A stretch of 64,000 nucleotides of DNA from Aquipseudomonas alcaligenes (GCF_900156545.1 NZ_FTNW01000001.1:620001-684000), one strand, 5' to 3'. Counted from the stretch's first letter, positions 47,153 through 60,046 are shown. Notes: a model not told the origin generated them from the sequence alone. Numbers and translations: made by a program.

Positions 47153-49188
47153 GCCTCACCGCCGCCCAGCGGATCGCCGCCCGCCCGATCGCGGCCCGAC
47201 CGATTCCGCGCATCGCGCTGACCTGGCTGCTGGTCGCGCAGGTGCTGGTGATACTGCCGCATCTGCTGCACCTGCCGCTGTGGATCATCGGTTTGTGGCT
47301 GCTGTGTGCGGGCTGGCGGATCCAGGTGTTTCGCATGCGCGCGCGTTATCCGTCGCGCCTGGAACGGGCGGCATTGATGCTCGGTACGGCGGCGGCGGTG
47401 TTCTTTTCGCGGGGTAGCCTGGTCGGCCTGGACGGAGGGGTGCTGCTGCTGGTCGCCGCCTTCATCCTGAAGCTGGTGGAGTTGCGCAGCCGGCGCGATG
47501 CGCTGCTGCTCATCTTCCTCGGTTTCTTCGTGGTGGTGACCGGCTACCTGTTCGATGACGGCCCTCTGGCTGCCTTCTACAGCCTGCTACCGGTCACGGC
47601 GCTGCTGGCGGCGCTGATCGGCATGCAGCACAGCGGCATGGCCGAACGCCCGGCGGCCACGCTGAAGCTGGCCGGCGCGATGATGCTGCAGGCGGTACCG
47701 CTGATGCTGTTGCTGTTCCTGTTCTTTCCGCGCTTCGGCCCCCTATGGAGCCTGCCGAATCCGCAGAAGGCCTCTACGGGGCTGTCTGACAGCATGGCCC
47801 CGGCCGATATCGCCGAGCTGAGTCAGTCCTCCGCTCTAGCGTTCCGGGCCAGTTTCGATGGGCCGATACCGGCCCGGCCGGAGCTCTACTGGCGTGCACT
47901 GACGCTGGAGCACTTCGATGGGCGGCGCTGGTCGCAGTCCTGGGGGGCGCAGCAGCGCGTTCAGCCGCAGTGGTCCAGGCAAGGTCCCTCCCTGAGTTAC
48001 ACGATCATCATGCAACCCTCGGGCATGCCCTGGCTGTTTGCCCTCGATGTCGGCGTGACGGACCAGCAGGGGGTCTACCTGATGAGCGACTTCCGCCTGG
48101 AAAACCGGCGGCCGGTGACTCAGAACCTGCTTTACCGGGTCCGCTCATGGCCGCAGGCGATTCGCGAACCATCCGGCAGCCGCGCGATGCTCAACCGAAC
48201 GCTGCAGCTGCCGGAAGTCGGCGATCCGCTGACCCGCAAGTGGGCGGCCGAACTGCGCCGTGAGCATGCAGACACTCAAGCGCTGGTCGATGCAGTGCTC
48301 CGGCATTTCAACCGTGAGCCCTATGGCTACACCCTCAAGCCGCCTGCGCTGGGTAGTGACAGTATCGATGAGTTCCTATTCCGTACCCGCATGGGATTCT
48401 GCGCCCATTATGCCGGTGCAATGACGTTCGTTTTGCGTGCTGCGGGCATTCCGGCTCGCGTTGTGACGGGATATCAGGGGGGCGAGCTGAACCAGCAGGG
48501 AGGCTATATCGCAGTCAGGCAGATGGATGCCCATGCCTGGGTAGAGTACTGGCAGGAGGGCAAGGGCTGGATCAGTGTCGATCCGACCTTCCAGGTGGCG
48601 CCAGAGCGTATCGAGCTGGGTGCCGACGAGGCCTTGGCCGGCGCCGATGGCTTTCTCGAGGACTCTCCCTTTTCGCCACTGCGCTATCGGGATGTGGCCT
48701 GGATCAACCAGATGCGCCTGGCCTGGGAAGAACTCAACTACAACTGGCAGCGCTGGGTGCTGGGCTATCGCGGAGAGCAGCAGCTGGGGCTGATGCAACG
48801 CTGGTTCGGAACGCTGGAATGGCGCTCCATCGTTCTGGTCATGGTTGGCGGTGGGGCTTTCATTCTCGGCCTGCTGGCACTCTGGCTGTTCAAGCCCTGG
48901 CAGCGCGAGCGCGATCCCCAGCAACGTCTGCTGCGCCGTTACGAGGCGTTGCTGCTGCGTCATGGCGTACAGCGAGACAAGGGCGAGGGTGTGCGGGCCT
49001 TTGCCGAGCGCGCGGCGCAACGGTTGCCGCAGCAGGCGCAGGCGATCGATGCCTTTGCCCGGGCCTTCGAGGCTCAGCGCTATGCCGGTCAACCGGCATC
49101 CACCGAGCAATTGCGTGAGCTGCTGCGCCACCTGCGCCGGGCGCTGCCCTGGCGTGCCAGGCCCACCGCGGTGGCTGATGATCGGTAA
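47149..49188 (+). CDS. tgpA: Membrane transglutaminase TgpA
   Basis: A 679-residue inner-membrane protein. About six transmembrane helices occupy residues 20-200, followed by a large periplasmic transglutaminase-like domain. The catalytic Cys (about 418) is in GFCAHYAGAMTF, His (about 461) in MDAHAWVEYW and Asp (about 480) in ISVDPTFQ. A last transmembrane helix (about 560-585) precedes a cytoplasmic DUF4129-like tail. The layout and operon match Pseudomonas TgpA, reported as essential for viability in P. aeruginosa. It may act on peptidoglycan-associated proteins; its true substrate is not settled. Confidence 0.92.
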   Translation: MSLTAAQRIAARPIAARPIPRIALTWLLVAQVLVILPHLLHLPLWIIGLWLLCAGWRIQVFRMRARYPSRLERAALMLGTAAAVFFSRGSLVGLDGGVLLLVAAFILKLVELRSRRDALLLIFLGFFVVVTGYLFDDGPLAAFYSLLPVTALLAALIGMQHSGMAERPAATLKLAGAMMLQAVPLMLLLFLFFPRFGPLWSLPNPQKASTGLSDSMAPADIAELSQSSALAFRASFDGPIPARPELYWRALTLEHFDGRRWSQSWGAQQRVQPQWSRQGPSLSYTIIMQPSGMPWLFALDVGVTDQQGVYLMSDFRLENRRPVTQNLLYRVRSWPQAIREPSGSRAMLNRTLQLPEVGDPLTRKWAAELRREHADTQALVDAVLRHFNREPYGYTLKPPALGSDSIDEFLFRTRMGFCAHYAGAMTFVLRAAGIPARVVTGYQGGELNQQGGYIAVRQMDAHAWVEYWQEGKGWISVDPTFQVAPERIELGADEALAGADGFLEDSPFSPLRYRDVAWINQMRLAWEELNYNWQRWVLGYRGEQQLGLMQRWFGTLEWRSIVLVMVGGGAFILGLLALWLFKPWQRERDPQQRLLRRYEALLLRHGVQRDKGEGVRAFAERAAQRLPQQAQAIDAFARAFEAQRYAGQPASTEQLRELLRHLRRALPWRARPTAVADDR

Positions 49189-49262
49189 TCTCGTCGCTGA
49201 ATCGGCTTTCCGTCGCACCGTGCTTTTCTCTAAGCTTCAGTCAGCATGACAGGAGATTGCGC

Positions 49263-50056
49263 ATGACCTTCGCTGAACTGATCCACGCGGTGCATACCCA
49301 CCCCCAACACGTCGTTGTGCCCGGGCTGTGGGGGCAGGGGCGCGCCACCTTCGGTGGCCTGGTGGCCGCCATGCTTTACGAGGCCATGCGCCTCAAGGTG
49401 CCGGCCGGGCGGCCGGTGCGCTCGCTGTCGGTGACGTTCGTCGGGCCGCTGCTGATGGGCGAGCCGGCGGCTTTCGAGGTGGAAGTGCTGCGTGAGGGCA
49501 AGTCGGTCAGCCAGGTGGTCGGTCGCGCCATACAGAACGGCGCGGTGGTGGCCATGGCCCAGGGTAGCTTCGGTGCGTCGCGGCAGTCGGCGGTACGGGT
49601 CGAGGCCGAGGCGGCGCCCCACATGAAGGCTGTCGAGGACTGCCAGGAGCTGCCCTATGCGGCGGGCATCACCCCGGAGTTCACCCGCTTCCTGGCCATG
49701 CGCTGGGGCGAGGGCGGCATACCCTTCAGTTGCACGCCGGCACGACATATGGGCGGTTGGGTGCGCCTGCGCAGCGACGTCAGCTACGACAAGGTGACCG
49801 AGGCCCATCTGCTGGCGCTGGTCGATGCCTGGCCGCCAGCGGTGCTGTCACACCTGAGCAAGCCGGCACCCGGCAGTTCGTTGACCTGGACCATCGAGTT
49901 CGTCCATCCGATTCCCAGCCTGACCACCCGCGACTGGTGCCTCTATCGCGCCGAGATCGAGCACGCCCTCGATGGCTATGGCCATATCGCGGCGCGCCTG
50001 TGGACGGCCGATGGCCAGTTGCTGGCGCTCAGCCGGCAGACCACCACGGTTTTCGA

Positions 50057-50060
<4 letters not shown>
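49263..50060 (+). CDS. Acyl-CoA thioesterase family protein (double hot dog)
   Basis: A 265-residue protein with two hot-dog repeats: the N-terminal half has [17 protein letters not shown] and [16 protein letters not shown], and the C-terminal half has [12 protein letters not shown] and [16 protein letters not shown]. This is the TesB-like/acyl-CoA thioesterase layout, expected to hydrolyse acyl-CoAs in the cytosol. ATG 49263 follows AGGAG. Its last 4 bp overlap the convergent tatD gene. Confidence 0.87.
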
Positions 50061-50860
<800 letters not shown>

Positions 50861-50910
50861 GGTGCTACCTCGCAATCCGAGCGGGGCAGCATAGCAGAGC
50901 CTTGCTTGCC

Positions 50911-50963
50911 GTAATAAAGCAAGTAAATACAGGTAGTTATGTATGCTTGTTAACGTTTATTAC
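50911..50963. repeat. AT-rich inverted repeat between tatD and the transglycosylase gene
   Basis: GTAATAAA (50911-50918) and TTTATTAC (50956-50963) are perfect 8-bp arms 37 bp apart. Inner CAAG (50920) and CTTG (50946) add partial symmetry. The AT-rich block probably contains promoters for one or both divergent genes. Confidence 0.4.
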
Positions 50964-51075
50964 CAGCTCGGGCTGGCCGTTTGAGCGCCGCTGTGCCAAC
51001 CTCCGCGCCCCCTGCGATGGAACCATCTGTCGCCCGGTCGGGCCAAGCCGTGCCCCGTTCCAGCCCGGAGGCCCG

Positions 51076-52491
51076 ATGACGCGAGCGCTGCTGTTCCTGC
51101 TCTGCCTGCTGACGATTCTGCCGGCCCACGCGCGGCTGAGTGCGCTGGGCGGCAACCTGCCGCACACCGGCAGCCAGCGTGACCTGGCGGAGATTCGCAA
51201 GAGCGGCGAGCTGCGCGTGCTGGTCAACCAGAGTCGCCACAGCTCGGGCGAGATCAAGGGCCAGGCCATTGGTATCGAGTACCAGCGCCTGCGCGCCTTC
51301 GGCCAGTACCTCAACCGCAACGCCCGCGAGGGTCGCGAGCTGCGTCTGAAGATCATTCCCAAGCCCAAGGACCAGCTGGTCGCCGCGCTACAGAAAGGCG
51401 AGGGCGACCTGGTCGCCCCCGGCGAGTTGCTCGATGCGCACCCCGGGCTCGGAATCAGCCCCAGTGCGGCCCTGCGCAGCGACGTGGCGCTGGTGGTGGT
51501 GGGCAATCGGCGCAATCGCCACTACAAGCGCCTGGAGGATATGTCCGGGCGCAGCCTGACGCTGCCGGTGGGCAGTGCCGTCAGTGACGCCCTGCGTGAG
51601 GTCAACCAGCAGCTGGCACAGCAAGGCAAGCCACCGATCGTGGTGGAGTGGGCTGATGCCAGCCTGGCCGTGGAGGATGTGCTGGAGATGGTACAGGCCG
51701 GCATCTACCCCTGGACGGCAGTAGAGCTGCCGATTGCCGAACGCTGGCAGAAGGTCATGCCGGGGCTGCGTATCGAGCGCCATCTGAGTATCGGGGCGAA
51801 GGGCGATATGAGTTGGTTCGTGCGTCGCGAGTCGCCGATGCTGCGCGCCAGCATCGATCGTTTCATCGCCGGCTACCGCACGCCGAGTGATCAGGACTCC
51901 GCTTTCCAGCGCTTTTACAGGCGCTCCTACAAAGTGCGCAACCCACTGTCGCCGATCGAACGGCAGCGCCTGGAAAAGGTGCGTGGCGTGCTGCAGAAGC
52001 ACGGCGAGAAGCAGGAGCTGGACTGGCTGCAGTTGGCCGCCGTGGCCTACAAGGAGTCCACCCTCAACCCGGCGGCGCGTGGCGCCTCGGGCGCCACCGG
52101 GCTGATGCAGATCACCCCGGCGGCGGCGCGCAGCGTTGGCGTCGGCAATATCCAGGCGCTGGACAACAATGTACTGGCCGCGACCCGTTACATGGCGCGT
52201 ATTCGCCGCGAGTTCTTCGCCAGCCGGCAGATTGGCGAGAGTGAGCGCATGGCCTTTGTGCTGGCGTCCTACAACATGGGGCCGCAGCGCGTGCAGAGCC
52301 TGCGGGCCGAGGCGCGCAGGCGCGGTCTGAATCCCAACCAGTGGTTCTTTCAGGTCGAACGCGTGGCCATGGAGCAGCTGGGGATGGGCGTGGTCAGCTA
52401 TGTCAACGCGGTGAACAAGTACTACCTTGCCTATGACCGCGAGCGTTTCCTGCTGGAGCCGCAGAAGCGCAAGCTGAGTGCTAAGAAATAA
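51076..52491 (+). CDS. mltF: MltF-type membrane-bound lytic transglycosylase
   Basis: A 471-residue protein with a signal peptide (about 1-20, ending AHA). An ABC-type amino-acid-binding-like domain spans about 40-265 (SGELRVLVNQSRH...), and the SLT domain about 310-440. The catalytic Glu is in AYKESTLNPAARGASGATGLMQITP near residue 327 (read as separate blocks). It cleaves peptidoglycan with 1,6-anhydro products. Pseudomonads have MltF and a second copy often called MltF2; this gene's place near tgpA and lipA suggests the second. GGAGG precedes the ATG. Confidence 0.88.
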   Translation: MTRALLFLLCLLTILPAHARLSALGGNLPHTGSQRDLAEIRKSGELRVLVNQSRHSSGEIKGQAIGIEYQRLRAFGQYLNRNAREGRELRLKIIPKPKDQLVAALQKGEGDLVAPGELLDAHPGLGISPSAALRSDVALVVVGNRRNRHYKRLEDMSGRSLTLPVGSAVSDALREVNQQLAQQGKPPIVVEWADASLAVEDVLEMVQAGIYPWTAVELPIAERWQKVMPGLRIERHLSIGAKGDMSWFVRRESPMLRASIDRFIAGYRTPSDQDSAFQRFYRRSYKVRNPLSPIERQRLEKVRGVLQKHGEKQELDWLQLAAVAYKESTLNPAARGASGATGLMQITPAAARSVGVGNIQALDNNVLAATRYMARIRREFFASRQIGESERMAFVLASYNMGPQRVQSLRAEARRRGLNPNQWFFQVERVAMEQLGMGVVSYVNAVNKYYLAYDRERFLLEPQKRKLSAKK

Positions 52492-52512
52492 TCGAAAATA
52501 TCGATTTTTATT

Positions 52513-52531
52513 AGCGCATAATTGCGCTTTT
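52513..52531 (+). terminator. Small hairpin after the transglycosylase gene
   Basis: AGCGCA and TGCGCT pair with a TAAT loop, followed by TTTA. It may end the transglycosylase transcript; the surrounding AT-rich DNA (52490-52560) probably also carries the DoxX promoter. Confidence 0.45.
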
Positions 52532-52598
52532 ATGATCGTTTAATTCGAATAGTATGTGCCTCACCAACCCCAACAACTCCCCCGCAAGGAACTGGCAC

Positions 52599-53033
52599 AT
52601 GAACAAGCTGATCACCACCCTGATGTCCACCAACGCCGGCTACGGCATCACCCTGCTGCGCATCGTCACTGGCCTGACCTTCGCCGCCCACGGCGCGCAG
52701 AAACTCTTCGGCTGGTTCGGTGGCTATGGCCTGGAGGGTGTCGCGCAGTGGATGGAAAGCATCGGCATCACCCCCGGCTACCTAATGGCCGTACTGGCCG
52801 GCAGTGCCGAGTTCTTCGGTGGCCTGGCGCTGGTGGTCGGCCTGCTGGTGCGCCCGGCGGCAGTTTCCCTGCTGGTGTCCATGGTGGTAGCCGCGGTGAC
52901 CGTGCACTGGGCCAACGGCTTCTTCATCACCAACAATGGTTTCGAGTACGCCATGATCCTCGGCCTGATCAGTGCCGTGCTGATCATCGAAGGTGCCGGC
53001 AAGCTGTCGCTGGACCGCGCCATCGCCCGCTGA
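52599..53033 (+). CDS. DoxX-family membrane protein
   Basis: A 144-aa inner-membrane protein with four transmembrane helices. The motif ITLLRIVTGLTFAAHGAQKLFGWFGG is the DoxX signature (split over residues 16-41), and GSAEFFGGLALVVGLLVRPAA follows in the third segment. Members are associated with redox functions such as thiosulfate oxidation or thiol homeostasis, but the role here is open. AAGGA lies about 10 nt before the ATG. A bidirectional terminator follows. Confidence 0.88.
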   Translation: MNKLITTLMSTNAGYGITLLRIVTGLTFAAHGAQKLFGWFGGYGLEGVAQWMESIGITPGYLMAVLAGSAEFFGGLALVVGLLVRPAAVSLLVSMVVAAVTVHWANGFFITNNGFEYAMILGLISAVLIIEGAGKLSLDRAIAR

Positions 53034-53046
53034 TCCGCTGCTTAGA

Positions 53047-53076
53047 CAGAAAGGCCCGCCGTTGCGGGCCTTTCTG
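53047..53076. terminator. Bidirectional terminator between doxX and lif
   Basis: A perfect 13-bp stem (CAGAAAGGCCCGC with GCGGGCCTTTCTG, loop CGTT) lies between the convergent genes. T-rich segments are inside the stem ends (TTTCTG). Confidence 0.85.
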
Positions 53077-53079
53077 CGT

Positions 53080-54114
53080 TCAGAGTTTCTTTTCCCGGCT
53101 CTTCGCCAGCTGCTCCGCAGCGTCCAGACGCAGGCGCTCGCGCTCGTCGAAACCTTCCTCGGCGAGACTGGCGATGGCGGCCTGGCGATCCTCTTCGCTG
53201 AGTCCGCTATTGGCCTCGATGCGCGCCTTCTCCCGGCGGTAGGCGTCCAGCCGTTGCTGCCACTGCTGACGGCGCTGATCGAGTGCCTCCAGACGCGCGG
53301 TGGCTTCGGCGCCGACCAGTTGCAGACGCAGCTGGCGGATCTGCTCCGGGGCGGCACCCTGCGCCTGCAGCGCCGCAGTCTGCTGGCGCAGCTCGGCTTG
53401 CAGCTGCGGCACCAGCATCTCCTGCATGTCCTCCGGTAGCGTGGCGCGCAGGCGATCCATGGCCTCGGCTTTTTGCTGCTCGTTCAGCGACTGGTCGTGG
53501 CGGATCGCCAGGCGTTGCAGGGTGAACTGGTTGTAGGCTTCCTCCTGGGCAAAGAAGACCTGGTGCGCCTCGCGGCTGAAGATGCTCGCGCGCAGGTTTT
53601 GCACGGCCTGCTCGCGCTGGCGCATGGCCTCCAGGCTGGCCATCTGTGGCAGGTCCTTTTCCAGCTGGATCAGCTGGCGCTTGTAGTCCAGGTACTGTTC
53701 CAGCAATGCCAGGGCCTGGCCCTCAGCGGGTTCAGCCAGCTGACTGCGGATATAGGCCTGCAGGCGCGCGATGCTGGTCTGAATACGCTCTTCGCCGTAG
53801 GCGCTGAGGAAGTAATCGAAGATGCGCCGGATATCCATGCTGATCAGCAGGTTACCGGCATCATCGAGGCGGAACTGGCCGTCCACCTCGGTGCCGGCGA
53901 AAGAGGGCGGCAAGGTGCTCAAGGCGGCGCTGTCGGCAACTGCAGGCACTGGCTCGACTGGCGCCAATGGGGCAACAGCAGTCGGAACGGTCACCTGCCC
54001 GGCTAGTTGTTGTGCAGTGGGCTGCGGGGATGGATCGACAGGACTGAAGTACAGGGTCACGGCGACGCCTGCCCCGATCAGCAGGGGCACGGCCAATAGC
54101 AGCGGCTTGTTCAC
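53080..54114 (-). CDS. lifO: Lipase-specific foldase (lipase chaperone)
   Basis: A 344-residue steric chaperone anchored in the inner membrane by an N-terminal helix (about 5-22), followed by a Pro/Ala-rich linker and a helical periplasmic domain that clasps the lipase. The signature RxxFDYFLSAxGE is present at residues 96-108 as [13 protein letters not shown], the motif essential for foldase action. The helices beyond it are rich in Gln, Glu and Arg. It lies downstream of lipA on the same strand, 54 bp away with a hairpin between. Confidence 0.95.
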   Translation of the reverse strand: MNKPLLLAVPLLIGAGVAVTLYFSPVDPSPQPTAQQLAGQVTVPTAVAPLAPVEPVPAVADSAALSTLPPSFAGTEVDGQFRLDDAGNLLISMDIRRIFDYFLSAYGEERIQTSIARLQAYIRSQLAEPAEGQALALLEQYLDYKRQLIQLEKDLPQMASLEAMRQREQAVQNLRASIFSREAHQVFFAQEEAYNQFTLQRLAIRHDQSLNEQQKAEAMDRLRATLPEDMQEMLVPQLQAELRQQTAALQAQGAAPEQIRQLRLQLVGAEATARLEALDQRRQQWQQRLDAYRREKARIEANSGLSEEDRQAAIASLAEEGFDERERLRLDAAEQLAKSREKKL

Positions 54115-54138
54115 GGCGAGACTCGGCGGGGAGATAAC

Positions 54139-54161
54139 ATCGGGGCCCGTCTGACCCCGAT
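54139..54161 (-). other. Intercistronic hairpin lipA-lif
   Basis: ATCGGGG and CCCCGAT (54139-54145 and 54155-54161) form a perfect 7-bp stem with a 9-nt loop in the gap between lipase and foldase genes. No T-run follows. Confidence 0.5.
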
Positions 54162-54168
54162 TCTTGGC

Positions 54169-55249
<1,081 letters not shown>

Positions 55250-55339
55250 ACGGGCGTTTGCGGCGCGACCCTCATTTCAGTGGGCCCTGGCCGGCAGCAG
55301 AGCTTGTTACCGAGAGAAACAGCCGGTGCGATTGTGCGG

Positions 55340-55843
55340 CTACGGCTGGCCGACCGGCCAGCGCTGCAGGGACAGGTACTGGCCGCCAGCCGACTGGTAG
55401 AGATGCAGCTGGTCGACGCGCCAGGCAAAGCTGGGCACTGTGCGTGTCTCGGCAGGCCGGCTGTTGCGGGCGAGAGTCAGGTGCGGGCGATAGGGACGTG
55501 ACTCCAGCGTGAAGCCATCGAGCTTCAGCTGCTGCTGCAGCGCCCTGGCCAGTTTCAGCAGGGTCTGCGGCGGTTGGCTGGGCGCCAGGTGCAGCAGCCC
55601 TTCGGGCCAGCAGTCGAGGCGATCCAGGTTCAGGTCGAAGGCCAGGTCCGCCAGCGCTAGCTTTGGCGGAACTCGCTGCAACAGCTGAACTCGGCTCTGC
55701 GGCACCTGGCCGAGAAAGGCCAGCGTTACATGCAGGTTGGCGGCGGGCACCGGTTTGCCGGCGAAGTGCTGGTCCTGTCGCCAGGCATCGATCTGGGCGG
55801 CGATTTTGGTTGGACAGGGCAGGGCGAAGAACAGTCGCAGCAT
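55340..55843 (-). CDS. thpR: RNA 2',3'-cyclic phosphodiesterase
   Basis: A 167-residue 2H phosphoesterase (LigT/ThpR). The two catalytic HxTx motifs are HVTLAFLG near residue 43 and HLTLARN near 127. The start MLRLFFALPCP is typical for the family and is preceded by AAGGTGAG; a longer frame from 55891 adds unconserved residues. Enzymes of this family open 2',3'-cyclic phosphates on RNA and can join tRNA halves in vitro; the cellular role is unclear. Confidence 0.9.
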   Translation of the reverse strand: MLRLFFALPCPTKIAAQIDAWRQDQHFAGKPVPAANLHVTLAFLGQVPQSRVQLLQRVPPKLALADLAFDLNLDRLDCWPEGLLHLAPSQPPQTLLKLARALQQQLKLDGFTLESRPYRPHLTLARNSRPAETRTVPSFAWRVDQLHLYQSAGGQYLSLQRWPVGQP

Positions 55844-56009
55844 GGTCTCACCTTGACAGCATTGGGCGGCATTTTTAGGATCACACCCCATAGCGCCGAT
55901 TTAAGAGCAACTTGCGGGGCGCTGCCCGGTTGGGCAAATACCGCTAAAGCGCTGGCCGGTGTCGCCTCCCACCGCAGTCCGGCGGGACTATGAGGCCGAG
56001 ACTGTATCC

Positions 56010-56321
56010 ATGAGTTGTCCGCGTACCCACCTGCATTTCTCCCCCCTGCCGCGCACCGCGGTCAATCGCCATCCGCATGTTCTGCTGGTTGGTAGTCATC
56101 AGCCGCGTCTGCTCAAGAGTCTGGAAGGCTGGCCCAAGCAGTGGCCGGGGGCGCGCAATTTCCTGATCCGTTTCGCCGATGCCCAGGCAAAGGCGCTGGC
56201 AGACCTGCCGGCCGATGCCTTTGACCTGGTGGTGGTGGGCGCCGAGGCGCGGCCGCTGGATAGCGAGCTGGTTGGCCAACTGATCCGCGTGGCGCGCCAG
56301 GGCCTGATCAGCCTGCGCTGA
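56010..56321 (+). CDS. Hypothetical protein, 103 aa
   Basis: A small soluble protein with two hydrophobic strands ([11 protein letters not shown] and [13 protein letters not shown]) separated by helices, reminiscent of half a Rossmann-like or receiver-like fold, but without a receiver's acidic pocket. I do not recognise the family. ATG 56010 follows GAGGCCGAG; an in-frame ATG at 55959 is less likely. Its last 14 bp overlap the convergent greB gene. Confidence 0.65.
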   Translation: MSCPRTHLHFSPLPRTAVNRHPHVLLVGSHQPRLLKSLEGWPKQWPGARNFLIRFADAQAKALADLPADAFDLVVVGAEARPLDSELVGQLIRVARQGLISLR

Positions 56322-56820
56322 CCTGCGGGTACTCGATGGCGGTGATGTAGAACGCCTGCTCGCCAGCGGGCGTCTGCACCCGCACTTCGGCGTCCAGCGC
56401 CTTGCCGACCAGGGCCCTGGCCAGCGGGGAGTCGATGCTGATCAAGCCCTGTTTGAGGTCCAGCTCGTCAGGCCCGACGATGCGGTAGCGCGATTCGGCG
56501 CCGTCATCGTCCTCCAGGGTCACCCAGGCGCCGAAGTAGACCTTGTTCGGGTCAGCTGGGCGGGCATCCACCACCTTGAGGTTCTCCAGACGCTTGGTCA
56601 GGAAACGCACGCGGCTATCGATCTCGCGCAGCATCTTCTTGCCGTAGATGTATTCGGCGTTCTCCGAACGATCACCCAGGGCCGCCGCCTCGCTGACCGC
56701 CTGGGTCACCTGGGGGCGGCGCACGTGCCACAGCTCGTGCAGCTCGGCGCGCAGACGCGCCTCGCCTTCGGGGGTGATCAGCGGGGTGCCGGCGGTGCGG
56801 GGGGGACGATAACGGCTCAT
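56308..56820 (-). CDS. greB: Transcript cleavage factor GreB
   Basis: A 170-aa Gre factor. The N-terminal coiled coil has [18 protein letters not shown] and the tip acidic pair in [17 protein letters not shown], followed by the C-terminal FKBP-like domain ([35 protein letters not shown]). GreB enters the secondary channel of RNA polymerase to rescue backtracked complexes. [11 protein letters not shown] distinguishes GreB from GreA. The C-terminal coding end overlaps the hypothetical gene. Confidence 0.95.
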   Translation of the reverse strand: MSRYRPPRTAGTPLITPEGEARLRAELHELWHVRRPQVTQAVSEAAALGDRSENAEYIYGKKMLREIDSRVRFLTKRLENLKVVDARPADPNKVYFGAWVTLEDDDGAESRYRIVGPDELDLKQGLISIDSPLARALVGKALDAEVRVQTPAGEQAFYITAIEYPQVSAG

Positions 56821-56860
56821 GGTGCTCGCGAGGTCTTGAGAGAGAGCGATTCTAGCAAGC

Positions 56861-59352
56861 TCAGACCTCGCGCAGCACCGTCAGCGGCGAGGCGTTCAAG
56901 GCCCGTCGCGTGCCCCAGACGCCAGCGCCCCCGACCAGCAGGGCGCCGATCAGCGGCAACAGCAGCAGCCAGGGATGCGGCTGCCACTGTAACTCCAGCG
57001 CATAGCGGTACAGCAGGAAGCTCGCCAGCTCGCAGCCGACCGCGGCCAGCAATCCGCTGCCGGCGCCCAGCAGGCCGAACTCGGCACGCCGTGCGCGCAG
57101 CAGCAGGCGCCGCTCCGCACCCAGCGCGCGCAGCAGGGCACCCTGACGCAGGCGCTCGTCGAGAGTTGCCTGCAGACCGGCGAACAGCACCGCCAGGCCG
57201 GCCGCGAGGACGAACAGCAACACGTACTCCACCGCCAGGCTGACCTGGGCCATGATGCTGCGTAGCTGCTCCAGCAGGGCCTCGACCTGCAGCAGGGTGA
57301 CGGCGGGGAACTGGCGCGACAGCTCCACCAGCTGTTTCTCGCTGTGCGGCGGCAGGTAGAAGCTGGTCAGGTAGGTGGCCGGCAGATCCTGCAAAGTGCC
57401 CGGCTGGAAGATCATGTAGAAGTTGGGCTGGAAACTGTCCCACTCCACCTGGCGCAGGCTGCTGACCCGCGCCTTGCGCTCCAGGCCGCCGACACTGAAG
57501 TTGAGCTCGTCGCCCAGTTTCAGGCCGAGGCTCTCGGCCAGCTCGGACTCCACCGAGACGCCGGGCAGATCACTCTGTGACAGGTCGTTCCACCACTGGC
57601 CATCGACCAGCACGTTGCCCGCAGGAAGGTTCGCAGCCCAGGTCAGGCTGAGGTCGCGCTGGATGGCGCGCTCACCCTGGCTCTCCTTGCTGACGATGCC
57701 CTGCACCGGCTCGCCGTTGATCAGGGTCAGGCGCCCGGCAACGATCGGGTAGAGCGGTGCCGGATGCGGCGACAGCTCAGCCAGACGCGCGGCGAAGGCT
57801 TCGCGCTCCTCCGGCAGGACGTTGAGCGCGAAGTGGTTGGGCGACTCCGCGGGCAGCTGGTCCTGCCAGGTATCGAGCAGTTCGCCACGCAGCAGGGCGA
57901 TCAGCGCCATGGCCAGCAGAATCAGGCCGAAGGCCAGCGACTGGCCGGCAGCCGCGAGCGGATGGCGCAGCAACTGGCCGAGGCCGAGGCGCCAGGGCAG
58001 GGAGGCGCGCGCGAGCAGGCGACGCAGGGCGTTCAGGCCGAACAGCAGCGCGCCGCCGAGCAGCAGGGTGGCGAGCAAACCACCGCCGAGCAGACCTAGC
58101 GTCAGCTTAAGGTCCAGGCTCAGGCGCCACATGATCAGGCCCAGGGCCAGCAATGCGGCGCCATATACCAGCCAGCTGCTGGGGGGCACGGGCAGCAGGT
58201 CACGGCGCAGTACGCGCAGCGGCGGCACGCGCCCCAGGGCGGCCAGCGGGGGCAAGGCAAAGCCGACGAGGGCTACCAATCCTGTCGCCATTCCCGCGAT
58301 TGCCGGCAGCAGGCCGCCTGGCGGCACGCCCGGGGGCAGCAGGCCTTGCAGCAATTGGAACAGCACCAGCTGGCCTATCCAGCCAAGCAGGGCGCCAGCT
58401 AGGCACGCCAACAGCCCGAGCATGGCCAGCTGCAGAGCAAAGAGACTCAGTGCTTCGCGGCGTGACAGTCCCAGGCAGCGCAGCAGCGCACTGGCGTCGA
58501 AACGACGGGCGGCGAAGCGCGCGGCAGACAGCGCCACCGCAACGCCGGCCAGCAGCACGGCAGCCAGGCTGGCCAGATTCAGGTAGCGCTCGGCGCGACC
58601 CAGGGCGCCGCCGATCTGGCGGTTACCATCGCGCGCGTCCTCCAGGCGCTGGTGAGCGGCCAGGCTTTTCTCGGTCGCTTCGCGATAACGCGCCAGCGTC
58701 TCGCTATCGCCACGCCAGAGGTCGCGGTAGCGTACCCGGCTGCCCGGCTGCACCACGCCGGTGGAGGCCAGGTCTTCAAGGTTGATCAGCACGCGCGGCG
58801 TGAGGCTGTAGAAGTCGCCGGCGCGATCCGGCTCGTAAGTCAGCACCCGGGTCAGGCGCAACTGGCGGCTGCCGACCTCGATGCTCTGGCCGACCCGCAG
58901 ATCCAGCGCGGCAAACAGGCGGGCCTCGGCCCAGGCTTCACCGGGACGCGGCCCGCCGCCAGGCTGTTCGGTAGCGTAAGGTTCGGCGGCACTCTTCAGT
59001 TCGCCGCGCAGCGGATAGCCGCCGCTGGCGGCCTTGATACTGGCCAGCTGAATGCTCTGCTCGCCGGCAATCACACTGGCGAACTCGACTACCTGGGCAT
59101 GCTCCAGCCCCAGCTGTGTACCGGCCTCGATCTGCTCGGGCAGGGCGGCAGCGCTGCCGCTCAGCACCAGGTCGGCGCCGAGGAACTCGGTGGCACGCAA
59201 CAGCATGGCGCCGTTGAGGCGCGCGCCGAAGTAGCCGATGGCCGTGCTGGCGGCCACAGCTACCAGCAGGGCAAAGAACAGCACGCGCAGCTCGCCGGCT
59301 CGGGCGTCGCGCAGCAACTGGCGCCAGGCAAGAACGAACAGGCGGGCGCGCA

Positions 59353-59353
<1 letters not shown>
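56861..59353 (-). CDS. FtsX-like ABC transporter permease (YbbP-type)
   Basis: An 830-residue membrane protein of the YbbP/MacB-FtsX type. An N-terminal helix (about 20-42) is followed by a large periplasmic domain, about eight hydrophobic segments between 250 and 490, a second periplasmic domain and three C-terminal helices with an FtsX motif ([32 protein letters not shown]). The start ATG overlaps the ATPase stop (TGATG). It probably works with the YbbA-like ATPase as a lipoprotein or lipid-handling exporter; the substrate is unknown. Confidence 0.9.
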
Positions 59354-60036
<683 letters not shown>

Positions 60037-60046
60037 GGAGAATCCG

